Assembly: GCF_002915175.1 (NCBI RefSeq)
Contig: NZ_NXEJ01000008.1
Location: forward strand, 824,962-888,961
From: Agrobacterium rosae
GTDB lineage: Bacteria; Pseudomonadota; Alphaproteobacteria; Rhizobiales; Rhizobiaceae
DNA: 64,000 bases
Direction: 5' to 3'
Shown piece after piece: positions 1-8,915 of this stretch. The notes below the pieces were generated by a model. The model saw only the letters and a program-made list of their open reading frames with translations, did no database searches and was not told the DNA's origin. The translations under genes were made by a program, and so were the position numbers. Within the stretch, counting starts at the first letter, position 1. Every line of letters starts with the position of its first letter.

Positions 1-693
1 CAATGCCTCCAGATCCCGGCGACGGCTGAGCAGCAGGCCGCCGAAAACAAGCAATCCCAGCAGAAGCGGAAGGGCTTGAGACAACTGCGCGCCGTTGACG
101 CTTCCCGTCAGCCACCGCATGGCCTCTTGCAGGTTCCACGCGGGTGCAGTGGAGAGGATGTAGGCGATGATGCTCTCCAGCATTGCGGAAACGCCGATCC
201 CGACGAGAATGAGCCGCGTTCCCGCAACACCGTTTCGAGAAGAGAGTGCATAGACGGACAGCGCCACGCCCAACCCCGCGACCACCGCAAAGACCGAGAC
301 GATGGGGCCTTTCAGCGACAGAACCACGATGGCGAAGACGGCTGCGGCGCTGGCACCGGAACTGATGCCGATAATGTCGGGGCTGGCCAGCGGGTTGCGC
401 AGCATGATCTGAAAGGCCACACCGCCAAGCCCGAAGCTCAGCCCTGCCAGAACCGAAAGAAGGGCGCGCGGCAAACGCAATTGGCCCACGGTGAAGCTTG
501 CGCCGGCAACATCTTCGCCCAGCAGAACCCGCACCACATCTGCTGGCGGCGTGAAGGACTGGCCGAGAACGAGAGCCAGACAAAAGATCGCAATCAACAG
601 GATCGTGAGGACCGAAATGACGGTTACGCGTCGCCGCGCATGTCTGCTGCGGTTTTCGACGAGTGCCGTGATGATCGGAGACAGCGTGGTCAT
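1..693 (-). CDS. Iron-siderophore ABC transporter permease, FecCD family (second subunit, 3' end outside window)
   Basis: Inner-membrane channel subunit for uptake of an iron-siderophore complex. The reading frame starts at ATG 693, overlapping the TGA of the upstream permease as ATGA, which implies translational coupling. It stays open for 231 codons to the window edge, so about one third is missing. The visible part has successive hydrophobic segments and the family's conserved RNPLASPDI-like stretch at about residues 100-110. In this family two homologous permeases usually form a heterodimer served by one ATPase, expected just beyond position 1. The family is clear; the siderophore cannot be read from sequence. 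Confidence 0.9.
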   Translation of the reverse strand, partial: MTTLSPIITALVENRSRHARRRVTVISVLTILLIAIFCLALVLGQSFTPPADVVRVLLGEDVAGASFTVGQLRLPRALLSVLAGLSFGLGGVAFQIMLRNPLASPDIIGISSGASAAAVFAIVVLSLKGPIVSVFAVVAGLGVALSVYALSSRNGVAGTRLILVGIGVSAMLESIIAYILSTAPAWNLQEAMRWLTGSVNGAQLSQALPLLLGLLVFGGLLLSRRRDLEAL

Positions 694-1733
694 AGCTCGC
701 GCACCCTTTGGCGTCTGACGACCCAGATGAAAAACGGTGCGCCGATAAGAGCCGTCACGATGCCCACATCAAGCTCGGCAGGGCGGGAGACGATGCGCCC
801 GACGATGTCGGCGGCAAGCAAAAGTCCAGCACCGCCCAGCGCTGAGAAAGGGAGCAGCCAGCGATGATCTACCCCGACCAGCAGGCGGCAGAGATGCGGC
901 ACGACCAGACCCAGAAAACCGATTGGCCCACAGACCGCCGTCGTCGCGCCGCATAGCAAAATGGCACCAAGAGCTGAAAATGCGCGGGCAATGGCCACAC
1001 GTTCGCCGAGGCCTGCGGCCAGCTCGTCACCCAATGCCAGCGAGTTGAGCTTTCGAGCAGACAGCATGCTGATGAGAAAACCGATGGCGAGAAACGGCAA
1101 TACATGGGAAATCCGGTCGAACGTAGCGCCACCAACGCCGCCGATCTGCCACGAGCGAATGCCCCCGGCGATATCGTTTCGGGGCAGCACGACCGCAATC
1201 ACCAGTGAGGAGAAAGCGACGGATGTCGCCGCACCGGCAAGCGCAAGCTTGAGCGGTGTTGCACCACCTCGGCCGAGCGAGCCTATGGTATAAACGAAGA
1301 CCGCCGAGCACCCCGCGCCAAGGATTGCAGTCCATATGAAGGCGTTGGCCGAGTCGATATTGAACCACGCAACTCCGATGACGACGGCAAGCGAAGCGCC
1401 CATATTGACGCCCAGAATTCCGGGATCCGCCAGTGGGTTGCGCGTCACACCCTGCATGATGGCACCGGAAAGACCGAGTGCTGCACCGGCAACCAAAGCA
1501 AGCACGGTGCGCGGAATACGCACAGCGACAGCCGCCTGACCGATATTGTCCGCCTGGCCACCCAGCGCCGCGACTATATCCCCCCAATCGACATCCCGCG
1601 TACCGATGGCGACGGAGAGCGTGCAAAGGAGACCAAGCGTGGCAAGCAGACACAGCAGCCAGAAGGATCTGGTCCCGTTGGACCGCTTCATCACCTCACT
1701 CGGCGACCGTTGCCTGACGTATCGAAACGTCAT
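690..1733 (-). CDS. Iron-siderophore ABC transporter permease, FecCD family (first subunit)
   Basis: Polytopic permease of 347 residues, partner of the next gene. It carries the family motif GVTRNPLADPGILG and about nine hydrophobic helices, ending in a short basic tail. I chose ATG 1733 because it overlaps the stop of the binding-protein gene (TAATG). A longer frame from 1799 would run 67 bases into that gene and adds a tail unlike the family; ATG 1691, with GAGG only two bases upstream, is a weaker alternative. The order binding protein, permease, permease is the standard siderophore import operon. Fe(III)-siderophore specificity is inferred from the family and the neighbouring TonB receptor. 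Confidence 0.92.
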   Translation of the reverse strand: MTFRYVRQRSPSEVMKRSNGTRSFWLLCLLATLGLLCTLSVAIGTRDVDWGDIVAALGGQADNIGQAAVAVRIPRTVLALVAGAALGLSGAIMQGVTRNPLADPGILGVNMGASLAVVIGVAWFNIDSANAFIWTAILGAGCSAVFVYTIGSLGRGGATPLKLALAGAATSVAFSSLVIAVVLPRNDIAGGIRSWQIGGVGGATFDRISHVLPFLAIGFLISMLSARKLNSLALGDELAAGLGERVAIARAFSALGAILLCGATTAVCGPIGFLGLVVPHLCRLLVGVDHRWLLPFSALGGAGLLLAADIVGRIVSRPAELDVGIVTALIGAPFFIWVVRRQRVREL

Positions 1734-2737
1734 TAATGTTTTCCAGCCGACTTTTCTGCCGCATTGGCAAGCAGGGCGACGTAATCTTTCAAAATCCACG
1801 AGATCGAAAGCGGTGTCGGATTGGCGGCGGTGCCAAGTGGATTTCGGCCCAGCATGACGATGGATTTATGCTCGACTGCCGGCATGCGCGACAGTAGCGG
1901 ATCGGCCTGCACGGCATCCAGCAGGGGCTGACCACCATAGGTGACGACAATATCGACATCGTCAAACGCATCCACGCGTTCCGCGCTCACGGCAGCTGCA
2001 AACTGGCCCGGCTTGGTTGCTTCCCTTACGCTTTTCGGCGACGCCAAACCCAGATCGGCGAAGAATTTTACGCGGGAGTCGTTGGCAGTGTAAAAGTTAA
2101 CGGTGCTGAGATTGTTAGCGTCCAGATGCGTCACGAACATCGCTGACTTGCCTTTAAGCTGGGGGAAGCCAGCCACGACGTCGGTAATTTCCCCTTCGAT
2201 GCGCGTGATCAAGGCTTCGCCCTCTTTGGCCATGCCGAGGCCTGCGCTGTTGAAGCGGATCATATCGCGCCAATCCGTTGCCCATGGCGATTGCGGATAG
2301 GCAACAACGGGCGCGATCTGGCTCAGCGTGTCGTAGTCGGCTTGGCTAAGCCCGGAATAGGCCGCCAGAATGACGTCCGGCTTGGTGGCAGCGACTGCTT
2401 CAAAATCGATGCCATCACCCTCATCGAAAAGAACGGGTGTTGCAGCACCGAGAGACTTCAGCTTTTCTGCCACCCAGGGAAGCACGCCATCGCCATCATC
2501 ATCACCGAAATTGGCCGCCGCGAAACCGACCGGCACGATGCCAAGTGCCAGCGACACTTCATGGTTTGCCCAAGCAACGGTCGCGATCCGCTGTGGCTTT
2601 TTCTTGATCGTGGTCGTGCCCAAGGCGTGTTTTATAATGATCGGATACGACGTTTCGTCCTGTGCAGAGGCGCTGCTGAAGGCGATCAGGGATAGAAATG
2701 TGACAATTGGCGCAAAAGCGCGGACGAAGCGCAGCAT
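1733..2737 (-). CDS. Iron-siderophore ABC transporter, periplasmic substrate-binding protein
   Basis: A 334-residue class III binding protein (FepB/FhuD-like fold). A Sec signal peptide spans about residues 1-25 with a likely cut after ASA. The mature part begins with the family's typical start (IIIKHALGTTTI, then KPQRIATVAW), followed by the segment about an implausible set of sites, TKPDVILAAYSG. It delivers ferric siderophore from the outer-membrane receptor to the two permeases downstream, with which it overlaps by one base. It is divergent from the TonB receptor gene, so both ends of the 230-base intergenic region probably respond to iron. Whether the ligand is a hydroxamate, catecholate or other type is not visible. 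Confidence 0.9.
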   Translation of the reverse strand: MLRFVRAFAPIVTFLSLIAFSSASAQDETSYPIIIKHALGTTTIKKKPQRIATVAWANHEVSLALGIVPVGFAAANFGDDDGDGVLPWVAEKLKSLGAATPVLFDEGDGIDFEAVAATKPDVILAAYSGLSQADYDTLSQIAPVVAYPQSPWATDWRDMIRFNSAGLGMAKEGEALITRIEGEITDVVAGFPQLKGKSAMFVTHLDANNLSTVNFYTANDSRVKFFADLGLASPKSVREATKPGQFAAAVSAERVDAFDDVDIVVTYGGQPLLDAVQADPLLSRMPAVEHKSIVMLGRNPLGTAANPTPLSISWILKDYVALLANAAEKSAGKH

Positions 2738-2763
2738 CGGCGAAACCTCTGGACATTAAAAGT

Positions 2764-2778
2764 TGACTTCACGTCTCA
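2764..2778. promoter_or_regulatory. Candidate iron-responsive operator (TGA-N9-TCA)
   Basis: TGA CTTCACGTC TCA matches the rhizobial iron-responsive operator pattern TGA-N9-TCA recognised by RirA. It lies 27 bases upstream of the binding-protein start, where a repressor could block the leftward promoter. The pattern fixes only six bases and would occur by chance in roughly one of twenty regions this long, so support comes mainly from the iron-uptake context. Confidence 0.4.
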
Positions 2779-2836
2779 GCTTCACCACTGAACGTCAAGA
2801 CCGATGTGACAACCCGCTGCCAAGAGCAACGAAGTT

Positions 2837-2872
2837 TCCGTGGTTTTTTACAAATCCGTGGGATTTTACAAT
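2837..2872. promoter_or_regulatory. Tandem 18-bp direct repeat, candidate AraC-family activator site
   Basis: Two adjacent 18-base units, 2837-2854 and 2855-2872, agree at 15 of 18 positions. Both begin TCCGTGG and share TTTTACAA near the end. The pair lies about 96 bases upstream of the TonB receptor start. AraC-family activators usually bind direct repeats of about this period beside the -35 region, and an AraC-family gene lies convergent just past the receptor. Activation by that protein in response to the siderophore is inference. Confidence 0.5.
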
Positions 2873-2967
2873 ACCAGACCTTTGCTCTCAAGTTATCTGC
2901 GCAACAGGGGGCACCGGGTTTTCGCCGAGGTTGCCAGACACAGCAACACGATTTCTGGAATTTGATC

Positions 2968-5085
2968 ATGAGCAATGGAACGACGAGCCTCCAGCAGGCA
3001 ACCTCGCAACGCCGTTATCGCAGAGCCGCATTGCTCGGTTGCACGGCCCTTGTCGCTTTAGCGCCTGTAAGGCTGCTTGCTCAGGAGGCGACAAGCCAAG
3101 GCGGCAGTACGGTTCTTGAAACGATCGTTGTTCAGGGTGCGGGTAGCGATGACGATTCCAAGTCCATCGTGGCAAAGAAGACGACTGCCGCTGGGAAAAT
3201 GCCGGCAGATATCCTAACTGCCCCAGCTTCAGTTTCTGTCATTACCTCCAAGGAAATCGAGGAGCGTGGTGCCAGCAGTGTCGAACAGGTCGTGCAATAC
3301 ACTGCCGGGGTCGTAACTGATTTTTATGGTTCGGATGATCGGTGGGATTTCTTCGATATCCGAGGCTTTACGCCTTATACGTATCGGGACGGACTTGCCA
3401 TCGGCAGGACATTCGGTGGAGTTCGCGAAGAACCTTATGCATTTGAACGCATCGAAGTTCTAAAAGGGACGAGTTCTAGCAGTTTCGGATCAGCCGAACC
3501 CGGTGGCGCGGTGAATTATGTCACCAAATTACCGAAGAGTGAGCGTTTCGGAGAGGCTTACGTAACTGGTGGCTCGTTCAATCATAAAGAAGTTGGATTG
3601 GATTTTGGCGACAACATCACCGAAGACGATACACTTTCCTATCGCCTGACCGGGAAGCTCCAAAATGCAGACGCCGAGTATGACTACTCGAAGGATAACG
3701 AGAAGTTTTTCATGGGCGGCCTGACATGGCGTCCTACGGATGTCACGAGCCTTTCGTTTGTCTTCGATCATCTTAACAAGGATGGCGTGCCAGGTAGTGG
3801 CGGGCATCCTCTCGGTTCAGACTTCGACAGGAGCAAGTTCTTCGGCGAGCCGGATTATTACTTCAACAACACCAACCGCAACACCTATAGCTTGATGTTC
3901 GATCACGACTTTGGAGACGGACTTAGCTTCGGTTCTAAAGCGCGATATAGTGAAACGAATACGGGATTTGGGAGTGCCTATCTAGGTCTTGTGAATACGC
4001 CAGGAGTAACTCCTGTTAACCGCTATTTCTTTGGCAGCGATAAATCTTCCGAGCAATTTGTTATCGATGCAAACCTTAAATATGAGCGGGACTTCGACAG
4101 TTTCGAGACCCGCACACTGATCGGCGTAGAATACAACAACTTCAAATCGGAGGAGGCCAGCCTGTATGTTGCTGCGCCGACGATTGACCCCGCAAATCCA
4201 ATTTATGCTGGTGGTCCCAGTGTTGGACTAACCCCCGGAAATGGGAACGATCAGACAACGAAGGCAATTTATCTTCAGCAAGACATCACTTACCAAGACA
4301 GGCTAACCGTGAGCGTTGGTTTGCGTAACGATTGGCTTGACCTTAGCCAAACACAATCGTCGTCTGGCGCCACGACGTCCGATGACCACAGTGAACTCAG
4401 CAAGAAGATTGGCCTGAGCTACAAAATTACCGAGGAATTCGCCGCCTTTGCAAGCTACGCTGAGTCAGCAGCGCCGCCCGGCGTTGGCACGGAGCCTACA
4501 ACCGGCAAACAATACGAAGTGGGTGTAAAATATCAGCCGGATTCTTTCCCTGCGATGTTTACCGCGTCGCTTTATGACCTGACCAAGGAAAACTTCACTG
4601 TTTATGATAGTGTTAGCTATGTACCTGCAACGGTTGATAAAATCCGCCACCGCGGCCTGGAGCTTGAGGCCAAGGCGGAGTTAACGGACAATATTGACCT
4701 AGTCGCGGCCTATAGCTACATCGATTCCAAGATCGAAGAGCCCGGCGGTGCAAATGATGGACATCGCCTCATGCGCGTCCCCAAACATGTCGCTTCGATT
4801 TGGGCAACCTATACTCTGGAAGGTCAAGGTGTTCGTGGTGACATGACGTTTGGTCTCGGTGCGCGTTACACTGACAGTTACTTTACGAACATCGAGAATA
4901 CGATCGCTTCAGAAAGTGCAGTGGTGTTCGACGCAGCGTTCACATACAAGATCAAGGAAAATACGACACTTCAGCTCAACGCGAGCAATCTGTTCGACGA
5001 AAAACATATCGCGAGCAAAGATTCTGGTGGGCAATATTACAACCCTGGTCGCGCAATTTACGCCACGCTGCGCCAGACGTGGTGA
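2968..5085 (+). CDS. TonB-dependent siderophore receptor
   Basis: Outer-membrane gated beta-barrel of 705 residues. After a signal peptide (AAL..TALVALAPVRLLAQ, about residues 1-40) comes a TonB-box-like ETIVVQG, a plug domain (SVSVITSKEIEERGASSVEQVV; IRGFTPYTYRDG; ERIEVLKGTSSSSFGSAEPGG) and a 22-strand-type barrel ending in the aromatic residue W. ATG 2968 is chosen because the signal peptide follows directly; the frame is open back to 2806, but that extension looks non-coding. The gene seems less GC-rich than its neighbours, a pattern often seen in exchanged siderophore receptors. It imports the ferric siderophore handed to the divergent ABC transporter. Confidence 0.93.
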   Translation: MSNGTTSLQQATSQRRYRRAALLGCTALVALAPVRLLAQEATSQGGSTVLETIVVQGAGSDDDSKSIVAKKTTAAGKMPADILTAPASVSVITSKEIEERGASSVEQVVQYTAGVVTDFYGSDDRWDFFDIRGFTPYTYRDGLAIGRTFGGVREEPYAFERIEVLKGTSSSSFGSAEPGGAVNYVTKLPKSERFGEAYVTGGSFNHKEVGLDFGDNITEDDTLSYRLTGKLQNADAEYDYSKDNEKFFMGGLTWRPTDVTSLSFVFDHLNKDGVPGSGGHPLGSDFDRSKFFGEPDYYFNNTNRNTYSLMFDHDFGDGLSFGSKARYSETNTGFGSAYLGLVNTPGVTPVNRYFFGSDKSSEQFVIDANLKYERDFDSFETRTLIGVEYNNFKSEEASLYVAAPTIDPANPIYAGGPSVGLTPGNGNDQTTKAIYLQQDITYQDRLTVSVGLRNDWLDLSQTQSSSGATTSDDHSELSKKIGLSYKITEEFAAFASYAESAAPPGVGTEPTTGKQYEVGVKYQPDSFPAMFTASLYDLTKENFTVYDSVSYVPATVDKIRHRGLELEAKAELTDNIDLVAAYSYIDSKIEEPGGANDGHRLMRVPKHVASIWATYTLEGQGVRGDMTFGLGARYTDSYFTNIENTIASESAVVFDAAFTYKIKENTTLQLNASNLFDEKHIASKDSGGQYYNPGRAIYATLRQTW

Positions 5086-5095
5086 TATAAATGTT

Positions 5096-5117
5096 CCATC
5101 CGCACGACTGCGGATGG
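5096..5117. terminator. Hairpin between convergent receptor and AraC genes
   Basis: Perfect 9-bp stem CCATCCGCA / TGCGGATGG with a 4-base loop in the 39-base gap between two convergent stop codons. No clear T-run follows on either strand, so if it terminates transcription it does so inefficiently or with help. Confidence 0.5.
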
Positions 5118-5124
5118 ACCCATT

Positions 5125-6018
5125 TCACCCAATCCGCCGCATACGACGCCATGCGGCGGGTGTTTCACCCGATACCTGTCTGAAAGTTTTCGTCAGATGT
5201 GCCTGATCTGAAAATCCGAGTTGCGCGGCAATCGCTGCGACGCTCAGATCGCTTTCGGCCAACATGTTCTGCGCAAGGCCGATGCGTTTGCCGAGTTGCC
5301 ATTGCAACGGTGTCGTGCCTGTCGTTTGCTTAAAGACGTTGGCAAACCAGCTTTCCGAAAGACCGACGGTTTCGGCCATCTCGCCAACCGTCATGCGGTA
5401 ATCGGCGCGCGCATTCACAACCGAGATCAGTTTGTTCATCTGGGCTTGGGTCAGCCGCGCATTCGTCTGGTCGTCGGCTTCGCCGGGGATGTCGAGCAAG
5501 CCTGCAACAATGCTGCCGACCAGGCTTTCCGCATAGACGGCGTGTCGCGAAGGGCTGGAGAGTTCGTCCACCAACAGACTTGCGAGGGTTTCAAGCGCCC
5601 GCGTGTCCTGAATTTCCACGGGTCTGCGAAGCGCGCACAACGCGATCGACGGTCCCACAGAAGGTGACAGATATTTCAGGAGCCTGTCTTTGTGGAGGTG
5701 GATGTCGAGGTGCGAAAAGCGGTGAAACGAGGTGAAACTCGTCCAAAGCGGTACGCCAGCCGGTACGTAAATGGCCCTTTTCATCGGTCGATAATGCGCC
5801 GCTACGCCGCTATCCCGGTTTGCCATGAGTATGTGTGGCGAAACATCGTTGAAGAATATGACAATACGTGGGTCGGGCGAAAGGTAATATCCTGTCGCTC
5901 CCGCATGCGCTTCGGCGTCCCAGAATACGCTCACCAGCCCGTCGAGGCCACGCCACTTTGCAGGCCCGATCGCGCGGATACCGTCCGTGAAGCTGGTCAT
6001 CGAGTGGAGATACGTCAC
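5125..6018 (-). CDS. AraC-family transcriptional regulator
   Basis: A 297-residue regulator. The C-terminal ~100 residues hold the two helix-turn-helix motifs of AraC/XylS proteins: TVGEMAETVGLSESWFANVFKQ and the second around LSVAAIAAQLGFSDQAHLTKTFRQ, followed by GETPAAWR. The N-terminal ~190 residues resemble a ligand-binding cupin-like domain but have no motif I can name. It is convergent with the TonB receptor, 39 bases apart. AraC regulators beside siderophore receptors commonly activate them with the cognate siderophore as signal, which fits the direct repeat at 2837-2872. ATG 6001 is an alternative start. Confidence 0.88.
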   Translation of the reverse strand: MTYLHSMTSFTDGIRAIGPAKWRGLDGLVSVFWDAEAHAGATGYYLSPDPRIVIFFNDVSPHILMANRDSGVAAHYRPMKRAIYVPAGVPLWTSFTSFHRFSHLDIHLHKDRLLKYLSPSVGPSIALCALRRPVEIQDTRALETLASLLVDELSSPSRHAVYAESLVGSIVAGLLDIPGEADDQTNARLTQAQMNKLISVVNARADYRMTVGEMAETVGLSESWFANVFKQTTGTTPLQWQLGKRIGLAQNMLAESDLSVAAIAAQLGFSDQAHLTKTFRQVSGETPAAWRRMRRIG

Positions 6019-6133
6019 AATCCTGAACCCGTCTCGTTCGGTTTGAAGACTGGCAAATCAAACAATGCCACGAACTCGGACAATGCTTTAGAGCAGTCCC
6101 GCACTTAGGCTTTGGTAAAGATGGATGCCATAT

Positions 6134-6150
6134 ATGATAGCAACTATCAT
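6134..6150. promoter_or_regulatory. 17-bp perfect palindrome upstream of the AraC gene
   Basis: ATGATAG caa CTATCAT has 7-base perfect arms and a 3-base centre. It sits between the GntR stop (6188) and the AraC start (6018), about 116 bases upstream of the latter. The size and AT-rich symmetry suit a dimeric repressor such as a GntR/FCD protein. It could also be the loop of a weak terminator for the GntR gene, but no T-run follows. Confidence 0.4.
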
Positions 6151-6187
6151 GTTTATGGAATATATCAAGTTTGGATGTGGCTGACGA

Positions 6188-6871
6188 TCACTCCTGCACG
6201 TAGTCGGGAAACTTCTCTCTGATAAGATCGGTGATCGACAGCGTTCCGGACAGATGTTTCCTCAGCGCCTCTCTGGCCTTGCCGGGATTTTCAGAGCGAA
6301 TGGCGTCAACGATTGCCTGATGATCGTTGAGAACGGTCTGCATTTTACCCGGCATCGGCAGATTGAGCCGGCGCAGACGGTCAAGGTGAACACTTTGCCT
6401 GCGTACATTGCTCCAGAGGTCGATGATACCGGCGCGCTCATAAAGCTTGTGATGGAATTCCCGGTCTGCCGCGTCGAAATTGTCATGGGTTTCGGGTGAC
6501 GCGAAAGATCTCTGCTTTTCGAGAATGGCTGCGAGCTCGGCTGCCGTTTCTACAGGCGTTTCGTTCGTCAGTTTTTTGATTGCTTCCAATTCCAGCGAGA
6601 GACGCAGAAACTGTGCCTGCTGCGCATGCCGCAGGTCTATCTTGGCCACGACCGTCGCATATTGCGGATAAACGTCAACGATACCCTCTTCCTGCAAACG
6701 CATCACGGCATCCCGCACGGGCGTCTGACTAACGCCGAACTCGATTTGCAACGAGGCGCGCGACAGTACTGTCCCGGGAGCCAGCTCAACGTCAAGAATG
6801 CGTTTGTGCAGTATGTCATAGATCTGCAGCGCTACCTGCCGTGAACGGTCTAGAATTGTGCCCCTCATCAT
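6188..6871 (-). CDS. GntR-family regulator, FCD ligand-binding domain
   Basis: A 227-residue repressor-type protein. Residues 10-75 form the winged HTH typical of GntR (LHKRILDVELAPGTVLSRASL then GVSQTPVRDAVMRLQEEGIV). Residues 85-215 form an all-helical FCD domain with the metal/ligand pattern D..FH..L (DREFHHKLYERAG) and a late DHQAIVDAIRS helix that supplies a histidine. FCD regulators usually sense small carboxylates or sugar acids. No enzyme or transporter gene adjoins on the same strand, so the target is not evident; the palindrome at 6134-6150 and the divergent small exported protein are candidates. Confidence 0.88.
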   Translation of the reverse strand: MMRGTILDRSRQVALQIYDILHKRILDVELAPGTVLSRASLQIEFGVSQTPVRDAVMRLQEEGIVDVYPQYATVVAKIDLRHAQQAQFLRLSLELEAIKKLTNETPVETAAELAAILEKQRSFASPETHDNFDAADREFHHKLYERAGIIDLWSNVRRQSVHLDRLRRLNLPMPGKMQTVLNDHQAIVDAIRSENPGKAREALRKHLSGTLSITDLIREKFPDYVQE

Positions 6872-7077
6872 ACGTCCTACGAATCTTCCATGCCGCTTCT
6901 GTTCAAGGAAAAGTTAAAACACACTTCCGTCGTTGATGCACTGCGAAGGGCGCCGTTGTTCGCGCCAGCGTCACGAGATATGTCCGCCTATGATGGACAT
7001 GAACAAAACCATGGAACCAAACCATCGCCTGTTGTGTTGATGAGCCAGAAAAGCTCAATACATTCAGGAGATTGTTG

Positions 7078-7368
7078 ATGAAGCGCGTTGCCGTATGCGC
7101 CGCTGTGGGTGCCGTTATGTGTTTCGGGACTGTTGCGATAGCTCAGGACATCGAAGTCAGCAGCCTCGATGTCAAACAGACACATGCCACTTTCGAAGCA
7201 AAGCGGTCCAACGCTGCAGATCATCACTATGTCGCCGATGTCAGCGGCAAGCAAGTCAGGCTCGTAGGCCCACGTTTTTTCCCTGATAATTCAAAGGAAG
7301 TCGCGCTTTTCGGTCGCGATCAGGCCTTGGCGCGTGAACAGGCGCGTTCCCAGATCGCGGCTAAGTAG
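7078..7368 (+). CDS. Small exported protein of unknown function
   Basis: A 96-residue protein with a Sec signal peptide (RVAVCAAVGAVMCFGTVAIAQ, cut after AIA about residue 22) and a short mature domain without cysteines. ATG 7078 is preceded by AGGAG at the ideal distance of seven bases; an upstream TTG at 7072 is less likely. No domain recognised. The only recurrent look is a basic, alternating polar pattern compatible with a periplasmic beta-rich peptide. It is divergent from the GntR gene and followed 46 bases later by the LtrA-family gene. Confidence 0.7.
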   Translation: MKRVAVCAAVGAVMCFGTVAIAQDIEVSSLDVKQTHATFEAKRSNAADHHYVADVSGKQVRLVGPRFFPDNSKEVALFGRDQALAREQARSQIAAK

Positions 7369-7414
7369 CCGTTAGACGATCGGGATCATCTGTTGTGAAG
7401 GGGACAAGGCAAGC

Positions 7415-8623
7415 ATGAGCAAATCGACAGAGACTTCGGGCGTCAAGACTGATCCGAAGCGGCATCTCATTCGGCAGAAAGATGCCGAGGCGGGTAAGCC
7501 GACTTTTCCCGAATTGTTCTTCGACCTTGTTTTCGTTTTCGCGCTCATTCAGCTTTCGCACACTTTGGCCAAGGACTTCGGCTCAACAGCGCTGTTGGAA
7601 GCGGCCATCATCATTCTGGCGCTCTGGTGGCTGTGGGTACAGATTACGTGGCTTACCAATCTACTCAACACCGAAGCGGGGTTGGTGCGACTTTTCCTTT
7701 TTACCATGATGTTCGCTGGCGTTCTGCTGGCAATTGCGTTGCCCAAAGCCTTTCATGACCAGAGCTTCACCTTCGCGCTAATTTACAGTGGCATGCAGTT
7801 GATGCGGTCGCTGTTTGCGCTTTATGTGTTCAAGGGTGTGGACCATGAAAACTCCCTGACATTTTCCCGCATGGCGCTCTGGCTTGCGGTATCGAGCGTA
7901 TTTTGGATCATCGGCGGCTTGTCTGCGGGACTTGAGTGGCAGATCGGCTTCTGGGTCGTTGCCATCGGCATCGAATATCTCGGCCCTGCCATGAAATATT
8001 ATTTTCCTGGCCTCGAAACCGGAAAGCAAGAAAAGCTGCATCTCTCGGGAGAACATCTGGCAGAGCGCTGCGCACTCTTCGTTATCATCTGCCTCGGAGA
8101 GACGGTTCTGACCACCGGTCGCACGGCAACGGACCACATGAATTCCAGCCTCAGCTTCGTTGTTTTTTGTTCCGCCTTCGCCAGCACGGTCCTGATGTGG
8201 TGGATCTATTTCCATCACGGTCAGGAAAAAGCCTCTGAAAAGGCGGAAGAAACCGCCGAGCCGGAAAAGATTGGCCAGGCCCTGTTCAACTACGGCCATT
8301 TGCCCATCGTTGCGGGTATTATATTGACGGCGGTCGGCGAGGATTTCAGCCTGTCTCACAGTCACGACCAGTCCACGCTTCGAGAGGCTCTTGCCATCGT
8401 GGGCGGCCCTATCCTGTTTCTTGCGGGAAACATCGGGGTCAAGATTGCTGCATCCTATATTCGGCCGATATCGCATTTCGCCGGCATCGGCATCCTTGTC
8501 GTCCTGCTGTTTCTACAGGGCATGCCGCTCTACGTGATGCAGATATCCGCCGTAAGCGTTCTTCTGCTGGTCGCGGTTTGGGAATACGTCGCGTTGGAAA
8601 AACATTCTCCAAGCGTGGCCTGA
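7415..8623 (+). CDS. Low temperature requirement A (LtrA) family membrane protein
   Basis: A 402-residue integral membrane protein with about ten hydrophobic segments. The family signature sits near the N terminus: ELFFDLVFVFALIQLSHTL at about residues 33-51, followed by the tryptophan-rich helix LALWWLWVQITWLTN. A second conserved block, HLAERCALFVIICLGETVL, is in the middle. LtrA was named from a cold-sensitive Listeria mutant, but the biochemical role is unknown. GAAGGGG lies just before ATG 7415. No operon partner is obvious. Confidence 0.88.
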   Translation: MSKSTETSGVKTDPKRHLIRQKDAEAGKPTFPELFFDLVFVFALIQLSHTLAKDFGSTALLEAAIIILALWWLWVQITWLTNLLNTEAGLVRLFLFTMMFAGVLLAIALPKAFHDQSFTFALIYSGMQLMRSLFALYVFKGVDHENSLTFSRMALWLAVSSVFWIIGGLSAGLEWQIGFWVVAIGIEYLGPAMKYYFPGLETGKQEKLHLSGEHLAERCALFVIICLGETVLTTGRTATDHMNSSLSFVVFCSAFASTVLMWWIYFHHGQEKASEKAEETAEPEKIGQALFNYGHLPIVAGIILTAVGEDFSLSHSHDQSTLREALAIVGGPILFLAGNIGVKIAASYIRPISHFAGIGILVVLLFLQGMPLYVMQISAVSVLLLVAVWEYVALEKHSPSVA

Positions 8624-8915
8624 AGCCAGCCTCCATTTCCATCAGCAAAACCTTATCGACACGGCGCGAACGTCTTCGCGTCAGCCAACGGCATAGTTTT
8701 CGACATTTGATCGAACGTCAGCGATTCTGTTCTCGTTCTGCGTCCCATTAGAGAACGCGGCGATGTTGATGAAACGGGCTGGGGAACCTAGCCTTGTCCA
8801 AAGGCCATCCACTGGCCACATGATCGGCTCTCCGATTTTGCGGCACAAGTGCTTGGCGGCGATACCGAAATCGATTTTTTTGCTATCGACTTCGCAATCA
8901 GATGACGGACAGGTC

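Noticed and set aside
76..867. 263-codon open frame on the plus strand
   Set aside because: Mirror of the truncated FecCD permease; His/Gln/Asp-rich composition unlike a real protein.
8763..8915. 51-residue N-terminal extension of the SsuD-like protein
   Set aside because: Does not resemble the family or a signal peptide; the family homology starts at GTG 8916.
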